Shown here: piece by piece, positions 47,002 through 58,015 of the stretch | Layout of the letters: every line of letters starts with the position of its first letter | Position numbering within the stretch: position 1 is the stretch's first letter | Source of the DNA: Rhodosorus marinus | Taxonomy: Eukaryota; Rhodophyta; Stylonematophyceae; Stylonematales; Stylonemataceae | Direction: 5' to 3' | Length of the DNA: 64,000 nucleotides | Assembly (NCBI GenBank): GCA_029953675.1 | Contig: JAMWBK010000004.1 | Coordinates: 1,364,001-1,428,000 of the forward strand | Notes under the pieces: model-generated | The model's database searches: none | Seen by the model: only the letters and a program-made list of their open reading frames with translations | Told to the model about the DNA's origin: nothing | Position numbers and translations under genes: made by a program

Positions 47002-50000
47002 TTTTCTTCCGTGTTGGACATACCTCAATCGGCACTGACCCTTCAGCAGGAATCAGTCCGTCACCTCTCTTTCCGTCTGGCCATAGCATCATCGGCTCGG
47101 TTCATCAGCCCATATCTCCTTCAGGAGACAACTCCTACCAATCCACACCGGGACAGTCGCAGGTACGTCATGGGCTGGTTGTAACCATTTTTCTTCGGAC
47201 GTTTTATGCTCCTTAAGCAAACAGTGTATTAATGAGCCCTCAGGGCGTTTTACCGGCGGTTGTTCCCCCCCCTTGCGCTCTCGTTCGATGTTGGGATGAT
47301 CCTTCGGCATGGCGCCTGTACGGGACAGCCGGGGGTGAAGTTCAGGGCCTGGTCCTATCCACTCTTTGTCAACGTTTTAAAGAGCTTCGTAGCTAGGAAG
47401 TAGAAACATGATATCTGAAGCGTTCTGAGCTATGATCTACTCTCTTTGTGCTCTGGTTCGACATTAGGCTTCGGCTCTGGCAACACCACCATAGGACACT
47501 GGGAGGTACCGTTGACGAGTCAGAGGCTTTGTCCTTGCACTGTACACGGCAGTTGCCTCCGGTAGGGGTTACGGATACGTCTATCCAGTTTCCTTCCGTT
47601 CTAGAGAAAGCCTGTGAGCTAAGCATTGGATCACTGAAAACTGAGGGCCCTGTCGTCGGTAGTCTTCGAGCGCTGTTCTATCCCACGCAAGCTCTGCTGC
47701 TCCTTATGAACAAGTTTCTCGACAGAATTTTTCGGGGCAGAGATGCTTCATTGCTGAACGACACCAACGGCGAAAGCTAGAAACTTTAAGGTGACGCAGC
47801 CGGCGATTCCGCGCAGCTTTATTTCGTGAAGTTTTATCCGGTTGCTTTTCCAAAATTGAGAGGGTCCTCTACCGGGCTTGGTCCTCACGCCAGCTGATTC
47901 TGTAAACGAACTCCCTGATTCGTTTATGCGTAAGCGAGAGCTCCATCGTCGGCCGAAGATGGCTGCGACATTTTCAAAGGTGCCCAACAGAAGTACCCGG
48001 TGTCAAGCTAGCATGCTGAGTGAGTGTTAAAGTTTTCTGACAGCGCGTCTCGCACAGCTACAGAGTCATATTATTCCCCATCCGCTGAATGTCAAGATAC
48101 CCGAAAAGGGACCTGGGTGTTGTGCGGGGATGCTTGCAGGTTGATGAGAACGCGAGTTCTAAAAAGAACATAAATACGGTCATATTTTCATAACCTAGAA
48201 AATAGGACAAAAATTGGCTAAATTGAACTTTGAAACAAATGCTTGTTTAATTTTTTTAAAATAAATAAGTGAATGCTTCGTAAAAATAGTATGCTCAAAG
48301 TTGTTCAGCAATAACAAATTGTGTGGATAAGGGGGGGGTGAGTTTGGAGTGCTTCAGGTCGAACTCAAAACCTGACATCTCCTCTTGTGGGATTCGTCAT
48401 GGTAAGGCGTCATCCACAAAAATTTTCTTTCGGGCGATGAACTCCGGGAGCATATGCCCGTTGCGCTGGTCTCTCTGTCGTAGTCAAATGGGCCGTTTCA
48501 GTACAAAAAGCCTCGCTTATACATCGCGCAGGTGACATGCATTGAGGAGTGTGCCGTTGTTGGCAGAAAGGTTTAGCTATCCGATAGAATTGACAAGGCC
48601 GGTGGAATCGTGCTCTTGGATTCCCAGATCATGGCTTGTATCCAGCAGACGGGAAGGGAGCACTAGTGAATGCAATCCTCAGGACCTCAGAATGGTGTAT
48701 ATTCCCGCGGAAGAGATGATAGACACGCCAGAGTGCCGAGTTCCTATCAGGGGGCCAACTGGAATTTCAAAGTTCGAACAAAAACCGGGCCTGCTGCATG
48801 AACAGGTTGAAACCCCCAAGAGCAGCAGGCCCAAAACAAGCATAGACTTTTCGCGGGCAGATTTAATCTCCAACAGAGGAAACCTGAAACCAAGGGCGAC
48901 CCTTACACACGCCAAGGCCAGAAAACGTATTGAAGTGGAAGGTGTACAGGTCCTTGCGATCCACTAGTCTCTTAGTAGAGGCTCCACGTTTTTGCATCGG
49001 GGAAGCCTCCCTCGGTATTTCGCCGTGTCTGGAGATAGCAAACTCTTTCGTACGACTGTTGATTGGGACGCTGATTTTGGTTGTGAAGGTCATCAGTATC
49101 GACTGGCTTGTGCCTATCGTCTTTACGCGCGTCGTTACTCCGTTCACCGAGATCCTTCAGCCAGTTAGCCCGAGATGCTCGACTGCAATCGACTTGCACG
49201 ATTTTCTATCAGAAAGGTTTCAGCGAAGCGTCCATCCCCCGCAATCGGCAGATCGATGGCTTCTAGACGCTCCTAATCAACGCCAGCAATGAGTCCTCAG
49301 GTTGATTTTGACCTCTTTGATCGAAAAAAGGAGGAGTTAGTATCCTAGGTAACACAGATCAGACACACTTCATATCTGTCTTCTCCCCCCCAAGCCCGCC
49401 CCCAAGCGAACTTTCTCCTTCAAAAACGGAAACTCCCCAAACTTTCAGAGAAGTTTCCTTGCAAACTCAATAGACACCATCTCCCCCCGTTTATCTAATA
49501 CGATTAAAAAACATTAATAGTTCTACAAAACAGACATCAAGCAAAAGCTCTATCTAAATTTTTCAAAAACTCCACATATTTGCCAGTCAGAGAATCATTG
49601 CCTCCACGCCCTTTTTTTTCAAAATCAGCCCCTTCAAATTGGGAACCCCTATATCTCCATACATTTACCGTATATTCATATATATGATCTATATATTCAG
49701 TATAGTCCTATTCTAGTTTTCAAATTTTTGATCTATGGACGTATGTATCTTCAATCAGATCGTAATTTTCGTTGTATGATCAATTCCTACCCCCCCCCCT
49801 TTTCCGCGCCCAAATCTTTAAATCGGATTTGTTTTGTCCGTTTTGAGGTTTCTGGGGGTAGAAGCTGAATATGGTCAGAACTCCCGAGCTGACGGATTTT
49901 GAATAAATATACAAAAAACAAAAATCCTTTGCATATATTATTGTACAATTTGAAATGCATATTTCATGTCCATTTATATTTTATTAAATTATTTGATTAC

Positions 50001-51303
50001 TTACACCAATCGGAGAATGCTAAAAATGGTTATCAAAGATTAATTTAGAAAACAGAGATTTTTCACACCGGCAGGGGGTGAAGAATCCCTGGGTGACAGT
50101 GGGGGACTTTCAACGCAAACTCAATAGATGTTTTTAAAAACAACATTATTCGTGATTGTTATTTACTTTTTCCTTGATCACTGAGAAAGGAAACCGGCAA
50201 TCAGGGGGGTGTTAGTTTCAGGGATAAATCACAACACCAAATAGAGACGTTTTTGGGGGGGGGGGATGGGGGTGGTCCTGATTGGAACATGGTGAATGTT
50301 CAGACAGAGAATTGGGAATCAGGGCACGAGGTTGGATTCTTTTATTGACAAGTACATGTAAGCTACTAAATCGATTTTTCATAGCCATCAATGGGTTTGG
50401 AGGAGGATGGGACTGCGGAGGGTATCAATCAGGCTCAGGGAGGGGGGATGGGGGAGGGGGGGGTTCCGTTTGGGCCTCCCCAGTCAAAGTTATGGTATAT
50501 AGAAAAACTACTTTCAAAAATGACTAGTGCCGAATTTTTTTCCACATCAAAAGCAGTAAGTGTCCTGTTGTCTCCCTTGGTTGTTTTGCAAGCCAAAAAA
50601 AGGGAAGGGTTTTCTGGAGATACCATGGAGCAGAGAATGCGTTCCCCTCTAAATTTGTCTGCTAGTGGGAGATTGAGAGAGAAACAAGGAGTTCCGATGT
50701 CGCCGGCACTACCCTAGGATCCGTTTAGGGGAGAACTTTTCGGCTAAAAAAAAGTTGGCAAAAATCACTCTCCCAGCTTAGATACGTTGTGATCCTTCCG
50801 CGCGAGGCGGATTGAAGTCTGAGGGAGGTCTTGTTGTTTTCGCTTTTGTTCTGAGTTTTTTCTTCTGCTTAGCGGAAGCTTTATCAGGGAAGAGAGTTGT
50901 GAACTTTTTCTCGGACGGGGGGACCATGTTTTTTACCAATGCAAAAACTCAGTGAAAGCCTCAGTTGCTGCTCTCTACGTTCTCCCTTGTCTGAACATGG
51001 CATTGGTAAACGATGTCACTTTGGTGCGAACGTGATGGATTTGAACCGATCACAGCTTACTCTCTTCTGGGGGAAAAAAAAAGAGGCAGGGTTTAGCACC
51101 TAAAATGGGTTTCTTGCTGTTGCTTGTTAGAGAAGATGTTTTACTACTCTGCTTGATTTTCGCAGTCGTCTAGGTACTACCTACTTAAGTTTCCTGCCAA
51201 ACCGAATGACGCGAGTTAGGTAGAAGAGGTGTTCGTGTTGGCCCTTTTTTTCACTAGCGAGTGTGCATGGAGTAGACCTTTTCTGTAGATATTGATCGTG
51301 AAC
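47002..51303. other. Intergenic region, part GC-rich with coding-like fragments
   Basis: Between 47040 and 49300 the composition is coding-like and open frames occur on both strands, for example 48542-48967 (+, including PRATLTHAKARKRIEVEGVQ) and 48972-49199 (-). I cannot match any to a family and cannot assemble a gene. A diverged direct repeat lies at 47271-47545. From 49300 to 51200 the DNA is AT-rich with G/C runs and has no gene. Confidence 0.35.
47271..47545. repeat. Diverged direct repeat, two copies
   Basis: CTTGCGCTCTCGTTCGATGTTGGG (from 47272) recurs as TTTGTGCTCTGGTTCGACATTAGG (from 47445). Each is followed by a CGGC word, a GGGACAGCCGGGGGTG / GGACACTGGGAGGT block and GGCCTGGTCCT / GGCTTTGTCCT. 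Copies are offset by about 173 bp and carry indels. Confidence 0.55.
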
Positions 51304-51765
51304 ATGTTGTCAGTAACATCAAGTCCTAAGAGCCGCCTGTTTCCCCAGGAGCGGATGAGGCAACAAGCGAGGGAGAACCGTGTACCCGTCGTTGGAGCGG
51401 GAGCGCCTGCAAGAAGATCTGCACCTTTGGAAATGGAGAGGCAGAAGAGTTACGCGGGAAACCGCTTCCCCGCGAGAGGCAGCACATCGGAAGATAATTC
51501 TATCGAGGGAAGGTCGAAATCCTTCGCCTTGACGCGTTCACCGACCGAGGAGAATTTCCGAAGGCACGCTATGCGGAAATCGGCGACTGAGGATTCATTG
51601 CGGAGGCTACAATCCGGGGGTGGATCACCAGACAATGGGTTCAGGAGCATGCCCTCTGCTCGCTCCCCTCCAATCAAGATGAATAAGCAGGGCACCAACC
51701 CCGCGGCTGACTCGTTGAAGCGGGCTCAGTCCAGTCGCGCAACGAGGACGGGCTTGGTCACATAA
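51304..51765 (+). CDS. Disordered Ser/Arg-rich repeat protein, unknown
   Basis: The ATG at 51304 opens 153 residues with almost no hydrophobic core, rich in Arg, Ser, Pro and Gly. A degenerate unit recurs about five times, of the form R-K-S-[AFY]-x(2-8)-[ST]-x-[ST]-E-[DE]-x-[SF]: RQKSYAGNRFPARGSTSED, GRSKSFALTRSPTEENF, RKSATEDSLRR, then weaker ADSLKRAQSS. R-x-x-S and S/T-x-E/D sites suggest many phosphorylation targets. The even Ser/Arg periodicity and GC-rich codons argue that it is coding. It has no known domain. A regulated, unstructured binding protein is possible. No intron is seen. Confidence 0.55.
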   Translation: MLSVTSSPKSRLFPQERMRQQARENRVPVVGAGAPARRSAPLEMERQKSYAGNRFPARGSTSEDNSIEGRSKSFALTRSPTEENFRRHAMRKSATEDSLRRLQSGGGSPDNGFRSMPSARSPPIKMNKQGTNPAADSLKRAQSSRATRTGLVT

Positions 51766-52833
51766 ACCTTTACTATCTACCGAACGATGAACAATACGGG
51801 GAGCTGAGAGCTCACGTTGCTGTAGTATGTATGTAATTCTAAACTATTAAATGGTAACCTTTTTTGAGAAGAACAACTGCGGACGCCACTCCACCTTAAC
51901 CGCAACTCACGAGATTTCAGAATCATTACCCCAGGGCTGATGATACCCGCAGTTGAACAGGGCTTCTTGCCCGCAACATCGTTGATACGGTTCCCAAGCT
52001 GTCCCCTTGACGAACAACATTGACAAAGCCGCGTCTGCCCGTTTCGAGATAACTATCAAATATTTGTAATTTTTACTCCAATCTGAAGGAGGCCCAATGG
52101 CACGACAAAACGCAAGCAATGTGGGCAGTTGAGCACCTCGTACTGGACTGGCTGAAGCGGATCTATAGACCCTTCCCTTAGTAACACAGTGACGACTTTA
52201 AGATGAAGAATCTTGCCACCGGCGCTCGCTTGGGTCCGTGGGCTTGTCTTCTCGTCAACGTAGGTTGCCTCAATTGTTCGGGGACGTCCGGCATATATAC
52301 CCAGAGCAGCTTTCCGATTCTTGCTGTTTTCTTTTTTTTTTCAGACAGGGGTTTAGCAAATGCTTCACGTTTTGACGTCGGACTGCGGAAAGTAACTTTA
52401 TAGGGCTGCTGTACTGCGTTGCTCGGATGCTCGCTCTCGACGCGCTTGCTGGCCCAGGCGAGACCGTGGAGCTCAGAACTTGCGAGGGTTCTAGCTGATC
52501 GGAATTCACCAGGAGGGTTTTCCAAACGAACGGATTTTGGGTATAGAGCGTGAAATTCTGACGGATGATACGTAAATGAAGTGTTCTAGGGGAACCGAAC
52601 TCTCCTTGTGAATCCATTCGTGAGATTCCCGGACGCCCGCTTAGCCAATGAGCCCTGCAGAGCGATGATCCACCTGTCAGAATCAGGGCTCTCATGGCCG
52701 CAGTTTGTTTGTTCTGGTAAGTATTGTTTATTGAGTTCTTCAGATCTTTGGCAGAGGGATACTACCAAATGATTAAAAAGGTAAGAGGGTAAAATGGTAC
52801 GAAGCAGAATTCTAGTCAATCTCCTGCTTCAAG
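51766..52833. other. Intergenic region
   Basis: It lies between the disordered protein (+) and the 3' end of cpn60 (-). Overlapping frames at 52178-52819 (-) read through mixed-composition DNA but resemble no family and keep shifting frame, so none is called. Confidence 0.35.
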
Positions 52834-54567
52834 TTACATGTACTGCTGGCCAGGGAGGTCACCCATTCCATCTCCAACTTGTGCCTTCTTCTCTGGAATT
52901 TCAGATACGAGACACTCAGTCGTCAGAACAAGGGATGCAATGGAGACGGAGTTCTCCAGACCCCAGCAGACGACCTTCGTGGGGTCAATAACTCCAGCTT
53001 CGAAAAGGTTCTCGTACGTGTCTGTTCTAGCGTTGTATCCCATACCGAAATCCATCTCGGCAACCTTTGACAGAACGACTTCACCCTCCTGTCCGGCATT
53101 GTCCGCAATCTGCTTGATCGGTGATCGCAGAGCCCTCTGTACGATCAACATGCCGTACCTCTCGTCCTCATCGCCCGAATCGCTCTGCAGATCGTCCAAC
53201 ACTCTGGAGGCGTTGAGGAGGGTAGTGCCCCCCCCAGGGACGACGCCCATCTCAACAGCGGCCTTGGTTGCGTTCAGGGCATCCTCGTATCGAAGCTTCT
53301 TGTCCTTGAGCTCGGTCTCAGTCGCAGCTCCGACCTTGATTCTTGCAATGCCGCCTCCAAGCCTGGCTGCTCTCTCCTCCAACTTCTCCTTGTCAAACTG
53401 AGAGGTGGAATTCTCCAGCTCGGCCTTGATTGCTCCAACTCTCTCGTTCACCTCGTCTTGATGCTCTCCTGTGGAAATGATTGTGGTGCTCTCCTTTGCG
53501 ACAACAATTCTCTCCGCCGTGCCGAGCTGATCAATGGTGAGCGAGTCAAGCGTCAAGCCAATGTCCTCCGCAACGTACGTAGATCCGGTGAGGATCGCAA
53601 TGTCCTGAAGGTAAGCCTTCCTCCTATCACCAAAGCCTGGGGCCTTGATGGCGACGCAATCAAGAACTCCACGCATCTTGTTGACGACGAGGGTGGAGAG
53701 GGCCTCTCCAGTGAGATCCTCGGCGACAATAAACAAAGGCTCCTTGGACTTGACGATGGCCTCTAAGATGGGGATGATTTCCTGAATGTTGTTGAGCTTC
53801 ATGTCCGTAACAAGCACACGTGGCTTCTTCAGCTCGGCGACCTGTCGCTCCTGGTCGTTGACGAAGTACGGGGAGATGAAACCTCGGTCAAACTCCATTC
53901 CCTCGGTGAACTCAACCTCATCTTCCAAACTCTGAGACTCCTCAACAACCGTTGATCCGTTCACTCCAGATCGCTCAAATGAAGTCGAAATAATGTTACC
54001 AATCTTCTCGTCATTGCCTGCGGAGATCGTCGCAACCGCGCGAATATCCTCGATTCCAGTAACATCGCGCGACAAGCGCCTAATCTCTTCAACAACCTGC
54101 TTCGACGCGGCCTCCATACCGCGACGCATCATGACGGGGTTCCTCCCGGCACTCACACCTCGCATACCCTCCTTCACCATAGCCTGGCAAAGTACAGTGG
54201 AAGTAGTGGTTCCGTCTCCTGCCTTGATATCGGTCTTGGATGCTACTTCCTGGATAAGCTTCGCACCAGTGTTCGCCTCCGGGTCGGCAAGGGATATATC
54301 CTTGGCAATTGTTACCCCATCATTAACCACCTGCGGGGCACCATACGACTTCTGCAACACGACGTTTCGTCCACGGGGTCCGAGGGTGATCTTCACGGCA
54401 TTCGCAACAGCATCAATCCCCTCAACAAGCTTGCTCCGTGCGTCATCGGAGAAGGTCACCTTCTTCGACATCATTACCACAGATCCAGTCCTGTTAGCCT
54501 TGGACGGAACGATCAGCGGCCTTCCCGACCGCGATCCCAAAAACCCAGAAGTCCCAACGAAAGCCAT
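52834..54567 (-). CDS. Chloroplast-type chaperonin Cpn60 (GroEL family)
   Basis: A single exon gives 577 residues from the Met at 54567 (an earlier in-frame Met at 54591 adds eight). The first 33 residues (MAFVGTSGFLGSRSGRPL...) are basic and hydroxylated with Phe at position 3, as expected for a red-algal or glaucophyte plastid transit peptide. The rest is a full group I chaperonin: TLGPRGRNVVLQKSYG (61-76), the ATP-site GDGTTT (117-122), FDRGFISPYFV, the KAPGFGDRRKAYLQDIAILTG block and a C-terminal YNARTDTYENLFEAGVIDPTKV segment. It forms 14-mers that fold imported plastid proteins such as Rubisco. The GGM tail of bacterial and mitochondrial members is missing, in line with plastid forms. 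Red-algal plastid genomes usually carry their own groEL, so this would be a second, nuclear copy. Confidence 0.93.
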   Translation of the reverse strand: MAFVGTSGFLGSRSGRPLIVPSKANRTGSVVMMSKKVTFSDDARSKLVEGIDAVANAVKITLGPRGRNVVLQKSYGAPQVVNDGVTIAKDISLADPEANTGAKLIQEVASKTDIKAGDGTTTSTVLCQAMVKEGMRGVSAGRNPVMMRRGMEAASKQVVEEIRRLSRDVTGIEDIRAVATISAGNDEKIGNIISTSFERSGVNGSTVVEESQSLEDEVEFTEGMEFDRGFISPYFVNDQERQVAELKKPRVLVTDMKLNNIQEIIPILEAIVKSKEPLFIVAEDLTGEALSTLVVNKMRGVLDCVAIKAPGFGDRRKAYLQDIAILTGSTYVAEDIGLTLDSLTIDQLGTAERIVVAKESTTIISTGEHQDEVNERVGAIKAELENSTSQFDKEKLEERAARLGGGIARIKVGAATETELKDKKLRYEDALNATKAAVEMGVVPGGGTTLLNASRVLDDLQSDSGDEDERYGMLIVQRALRSPIKQIADNAGQEGEVVLSKVAEMDFGMGYNARTDTYENLFEAGVIDPTKVVCWGLENSVSIASLVLTTECLVSEIPEKKAQVGDGMGDLPGQQYM

Positions 54568-56105
54568 CTTGTCACCCACAACCAACAACAACGACGAAAA
54601 AATAGATGTTCAAACTAAAACTCAACGGCCAGAACTTCTACAAATCTCTCTTACAGCAACACTTTTTGTTGATCCCTCCTCTCCCACCCACCCCACCCTA
54701 AACCAACCTCCCCCCCCCCCCTCCCGACCGACCAAACCGCGCCGGACTCCAAAAGACCTTTAAATGCGATGAACCTTCAGCGTCCCTCTGTCATACTACG
54801 AAAACTGACATTTCACCGTCAACCCTAAGCCCACACGCGGAAACAATAACTACCCCCCTCCTCCTCTTTTTGCATTTCAACGAATTGGACTATGATCAAT
54901 CTCCGCAAGGTCAACACACCCCTTAAAGCATAACCATCTTCTTTTGATTTCCTACCCTTTGACTTACAAAGTATGAATTACATATTTTTCAATATATAGA
55001 TAATAAAATTGTGAGTAGATTTTTCTATCAGGGGTAGAATCGGATTTATAAATAGTAATCTGTCTAATTGGAACAGATGGGAAGGGGGGAGAATTTCGTA
55101 AACAAAAAGCAAAAGATTCGAAATGAGGAGAGGGGGGAAGGAATTGGCGACGGAATTTGCGAAGATTTTATCCGAACCGGTTTTTTTAGGTCGTGACGAT
55201 AGGATTCTGCTTCTGTGGAAGAAATAGAAAGAAAACTGTGAAAAACCATGCAATCTCCAAGCTTCGGGTTTGGATCGTTGTGACAATTCTCATTTCTGTT
55301 ACATTTCCTACGTTTTACTCCGTTTTATATTCCGAATATGGGAGTATTAGTCTACTAAATTTTACTTTCGGCGAAACTATTATTAAGAAACAACTCTTTT
55401 TAGTAAAGCAAGGAGGTGTCGCCAATGCTCCCGTAAGGTCTCGTTGTCTAGTTTTGAGATTAAGGTTCTCGAACGTTCGTTTTCGAGTGGGTGCGACGGC
55501 CGTTACCAAAATCAAATCATGTTATCACACGTGTCTATGACCAAATGCACGTTTTTCCCACAGTGATCTCAAGGGGCTAAACGCACCTGCGCAAGGAACA
55601 ATGTAATCCTCTAATTCAATTTGTAAAAACAAGTATATTAGTAATAACGCTTGAAAGTTAGGGGGGTGGGGAATGGAGAGCTTTATCCATGGTCGATAGT
55701 GAGCCTATTTCGATGACGGGGAATTATTTTCTAAAAACGAACCCCAAAGGCGGGTGTGATTTGTGTGGATTTTTCTCAAATAATTTAGATGGAGTCTTTT
55801 CCACGAAGGGGAACTCCTCTCGAGAGCCATTTTTTCAACGAAAAACCTACTGTTGAAGTTCCAGCAGCCTAGCCAATCAAATGTCAACACGTGCGGGTAC
55901 GAATTCTTTCCTAGTACAATTTGTTATTGTACTAGAATTACTTTGGATAATGACTGGGAGGGGGTCGAATGCGAGAGCCTGGTTCGTCCTCGGAAGGGTG
56001 AGCCGCACGCGGTATACTGACGGAGACTTCTACAAGACGATATTGGACTCCACTATCTAGCAAGTTTGTTTACTTCGATTTGTCGGCGTTGCAAAAAAAC
56101 ACGAA
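54568..56105. other. Intergenic region
   Basis: This is the cpn60 promoter side and the 3' flank of the cystinosin homologue. The first 250 bp are C-rich; the middle is AT-rich. A perfect 10-bp hairpin lies at 55911-55935. The 115-residue + frame at 55193-55540 is not recognised. Confidence 0.4.
55911..55935. repeat. Perfect 10-bp hairpin
   Basis: CTAGTACAAT (55911-55920), loop TTGTT, ATTGTACTAG (55926-55935). It is a fully paired, AT-rich stem-loop, about 170 bp from the 3' end of the cystinosin-like gene. It could help end a transcript or be a chance cruciform. Confidence 0.8.
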
Positions 56106-56873
56106 TCAAGGAGACGTGTTCGACAGAGGAGTTGTCTCAGAATTCTTTCTATACAGGACGTAGTGCTGAAGGAGAAAGACCACGTCAAAGCCTATGCTTG
56201 TGAACCCGAGAAGGAACTTCACGGGATTGTCCAAGACAGATGACCAGTCCTTCCGGAGAAGCCCATCTATGACGACCTGAAGCATGGAGAGACTCCCGCC
56301 GGTGAAGTCTAGAAGGACATTCCACACGTTCCAGCCGACTGTAGATCGCCTGCTGTGGTTAAGCAGGACTTGCGGAACGTATTTGCCTGCTGTTATCGCG
56401 AGTTTCACGAAGCTTAAGGAAAGCAGCAGAGTCTTCCAGCTCAGAAACTCCGACGCAAAGGACAGTTTCATCAATGTGAAAATCAGCGCAGACGAAACCA
56501 CCGATCCCGAAACGAGCTTACAAAGGGGCGAGACTTTCTGCTCTCCACGATCATATATACTACACTGTAACGCCGTCACAGAAGTGAGCAAGAAAGCGTG
56601 AACGCTGAAGAACACATCGTTCAAACGAGCCGATGTCGGATACGCAGCGATGGTGAAGGCCGCATAGCAGGAAAACCCGAGCAGATTATAACAAACAAAG
56701 TCCAGGGACAGCCCCTGTACACTCCTCCTCCCATAGTTTGTTACCACCTGCGGATAGAACGATACACTCCAGCTTAGAAAGTACAGCCATCCAATTGCCC
56801 ATGAAACGAACCCCCACGTCACCCAAACCATCCCACTGCTTGCAACCTCTTCAGCGCAGTTCCTACAGACCAA
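56106..56873 (-). CDS. Cystinosin-like lysosomal/vacuolar cystine transporter
   Basis: Cystinosin exports cystine from lysosomes with protons; it also touches the Ragulator-Rag machinery in mammals. A single exon gives 255 residues with seven predicted membrane segments. The first PQ loop is at residues 35-42 (WSVSFYPQ after GWLYFLS) and is followed by SLDFVCYNLLGFSCY, the best marker of this family. The second PQ loop is at 167-168 (KYVPQVLLNHSRRSTVGWNVWNVLLDFTGG). There is no N-terminal luminal domain of about 110 residues as in animals, and the C-terminus (PLSNTSP) lacks the GYDQL lysosomal signal, so sorting must differ. A later start at Met-15 is possible. Confidence 0.92.
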   Translation of the reverse strand: MVCRNCAEEVASSGMVWVTWGFVSWAIGWLYFLSWSVSFYPQVVTNYGRRSVQGLSLDFVCYNLLGFSCYAAFTIAAYPTSARLNDVFFSVHAFLLTSVTALQCSIYDRGEQKVSPLCKLVSGSVVSSALIFTLMKLSFASEFLSWKTLLLSLSFVKLAITAGKYVPQVLLNHSRRSTVGWNVWNVLLDFTGGSLSMLQVVIDGLLRKDWSSVLDNPVKFLLGFTSIGFDVVFLLQHYVLYRKNSETTPLSNTSP

Positions 56874-56884
56874 CTTTCGATGCC

Positions 56885-57064
56885 ATGGCCACCAGATTCC
56901 TCAGTGACGCCTCCTCCGAAAGCACTCCTAAAGCCGATCTAACTTCAGCTTGGGATCGGAGAGGATTCTCTGACCAGCAAAGTTCCGTCATCGAAACACT
57001 AGTTCACCTTGTCGCCCGAAGCGCTCACCTGCTTTCCGATCTCTCAAAGACTTCACATCGGATT
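56885..57064 (+). CDS. Putative first exon, DUF1640-like start
   Basis: Sixty in-frame codons from the ATG at 56885 end at a GTAGGT donor in phase 0. The segment RRGFSDQQSSVIETLVHLVARSAHLL resembles the N-terminal G-F-x-x-x-Q-A-x-A-I-x-x-x-L helix of DUF1640/CCDC90-type mitochondrial coiled-coil proteins. I found no convincing second exon downstream. It diverges from the cystinosin-like gene with start codons only 11 bp apart, which is unusual and lowers confidence. Confidence 0.22.
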
Positions 57065-58015
57065 GTAGGTCTTACAGACTAAACGCAAGTCAGGGGTATG
57101 ATAAGCATACAAATCTTCATCAAGTCCATCCAAGTCGGTCTCTTAAGTGATCAACGCAGTGTATGAATGTCTTTATCGGTTGTCCAACTAGCCCCGGCAG
57201 GTACAAGTTGTCCTCTTATGAGCCGCCGCTGTGTCTAGAGTACTCGCGTCGACAGAGTTGATCACCAAGGTCTTAGGTCAATGCTGTTCTTGTGTATATA
57301 GTGAGATCTGGGAGGGGCTCAGATGCCGCCAAGGCTTCAAGGAGAGGTATTTATCACTCTAGCCTCGTAACGAAGATTTTGCTGCAACAGATAAAGAAGC
57401 CACAGTCAGAACCGCTTGAAAGCCGTGATTGAGCTACTATTGAGGACGAAAGTCCAGAGATGCTCAATGAACATGCGGTTGCCCTCTTTGCGTTAAGAGC
57501 GACCGGTTCACCTGGTCAAGGCAAGCCACAACTGTACTGAGGATTGGAGTACACTGTTAAGAACTTCAGGAGAGTGTTAGAACTAGACCACCCTGCCACT
57601 GATACGTCCAACAACACGTCTGCACGCTTGTTGGTTTTTTTTTTGGTTCAAGGCAGGTTACTCTTTCTTCTTTTAATCCAATTTCGAACGAGAAGCTGTA
57701 GTTTCAAACTCCAGTCGAGCGGCGATCGCGAGATCCAGCGCTGTGTTCTTGCTAAGCTGGTAGAGGTTTTTGATACAAAAAGGCCAGTCGCCATCGAAGA
57801 TATTAAGCATGGTTAATTTAGTGCGGTCAGCTTCTACGTCTTGGATCTTAGCATATGAAATCCAATTCTTGTTCTTTGATACGATCGGTCATCAGAAACG
57901 TTCGCGAATGAGGTTTCCGTTCAATCTCACCAGGGTACAACAGCAAAGGTCAACGTGTCACGAGAAGCGTGGACTATTCTCAATTAGGTTCCGGAAGATC
58001 GCTAGTCTCGGAGTC
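57065..58015. other. Intergenic region with an exon-like island
   Basis: Nothing is called. On the minus strand at about 57690-57880 a frame without a start reads coding-like (IKNLYQLSKNTALDLAIAARLE), which would suit one ankyrin repeat. It may be a remnant or an unassembled exon. Confidence 0.3.

Noticed and set aside
51020-51070. tRNA-like T arm on the minus strand (GGTTCAAATCC)
   Set aside because: The T stem does not pair, no matching acceptor strand or anticodon arm lies upstream, and a long A run interrupts the expected body.
57065-57240. Second exon of the DUF1640-like gene (frame after CGCAG at about 57161)
   Set aside because: The peptide is Cys/Pro-rich and unlike the helical continuation expected; no later exon fits.
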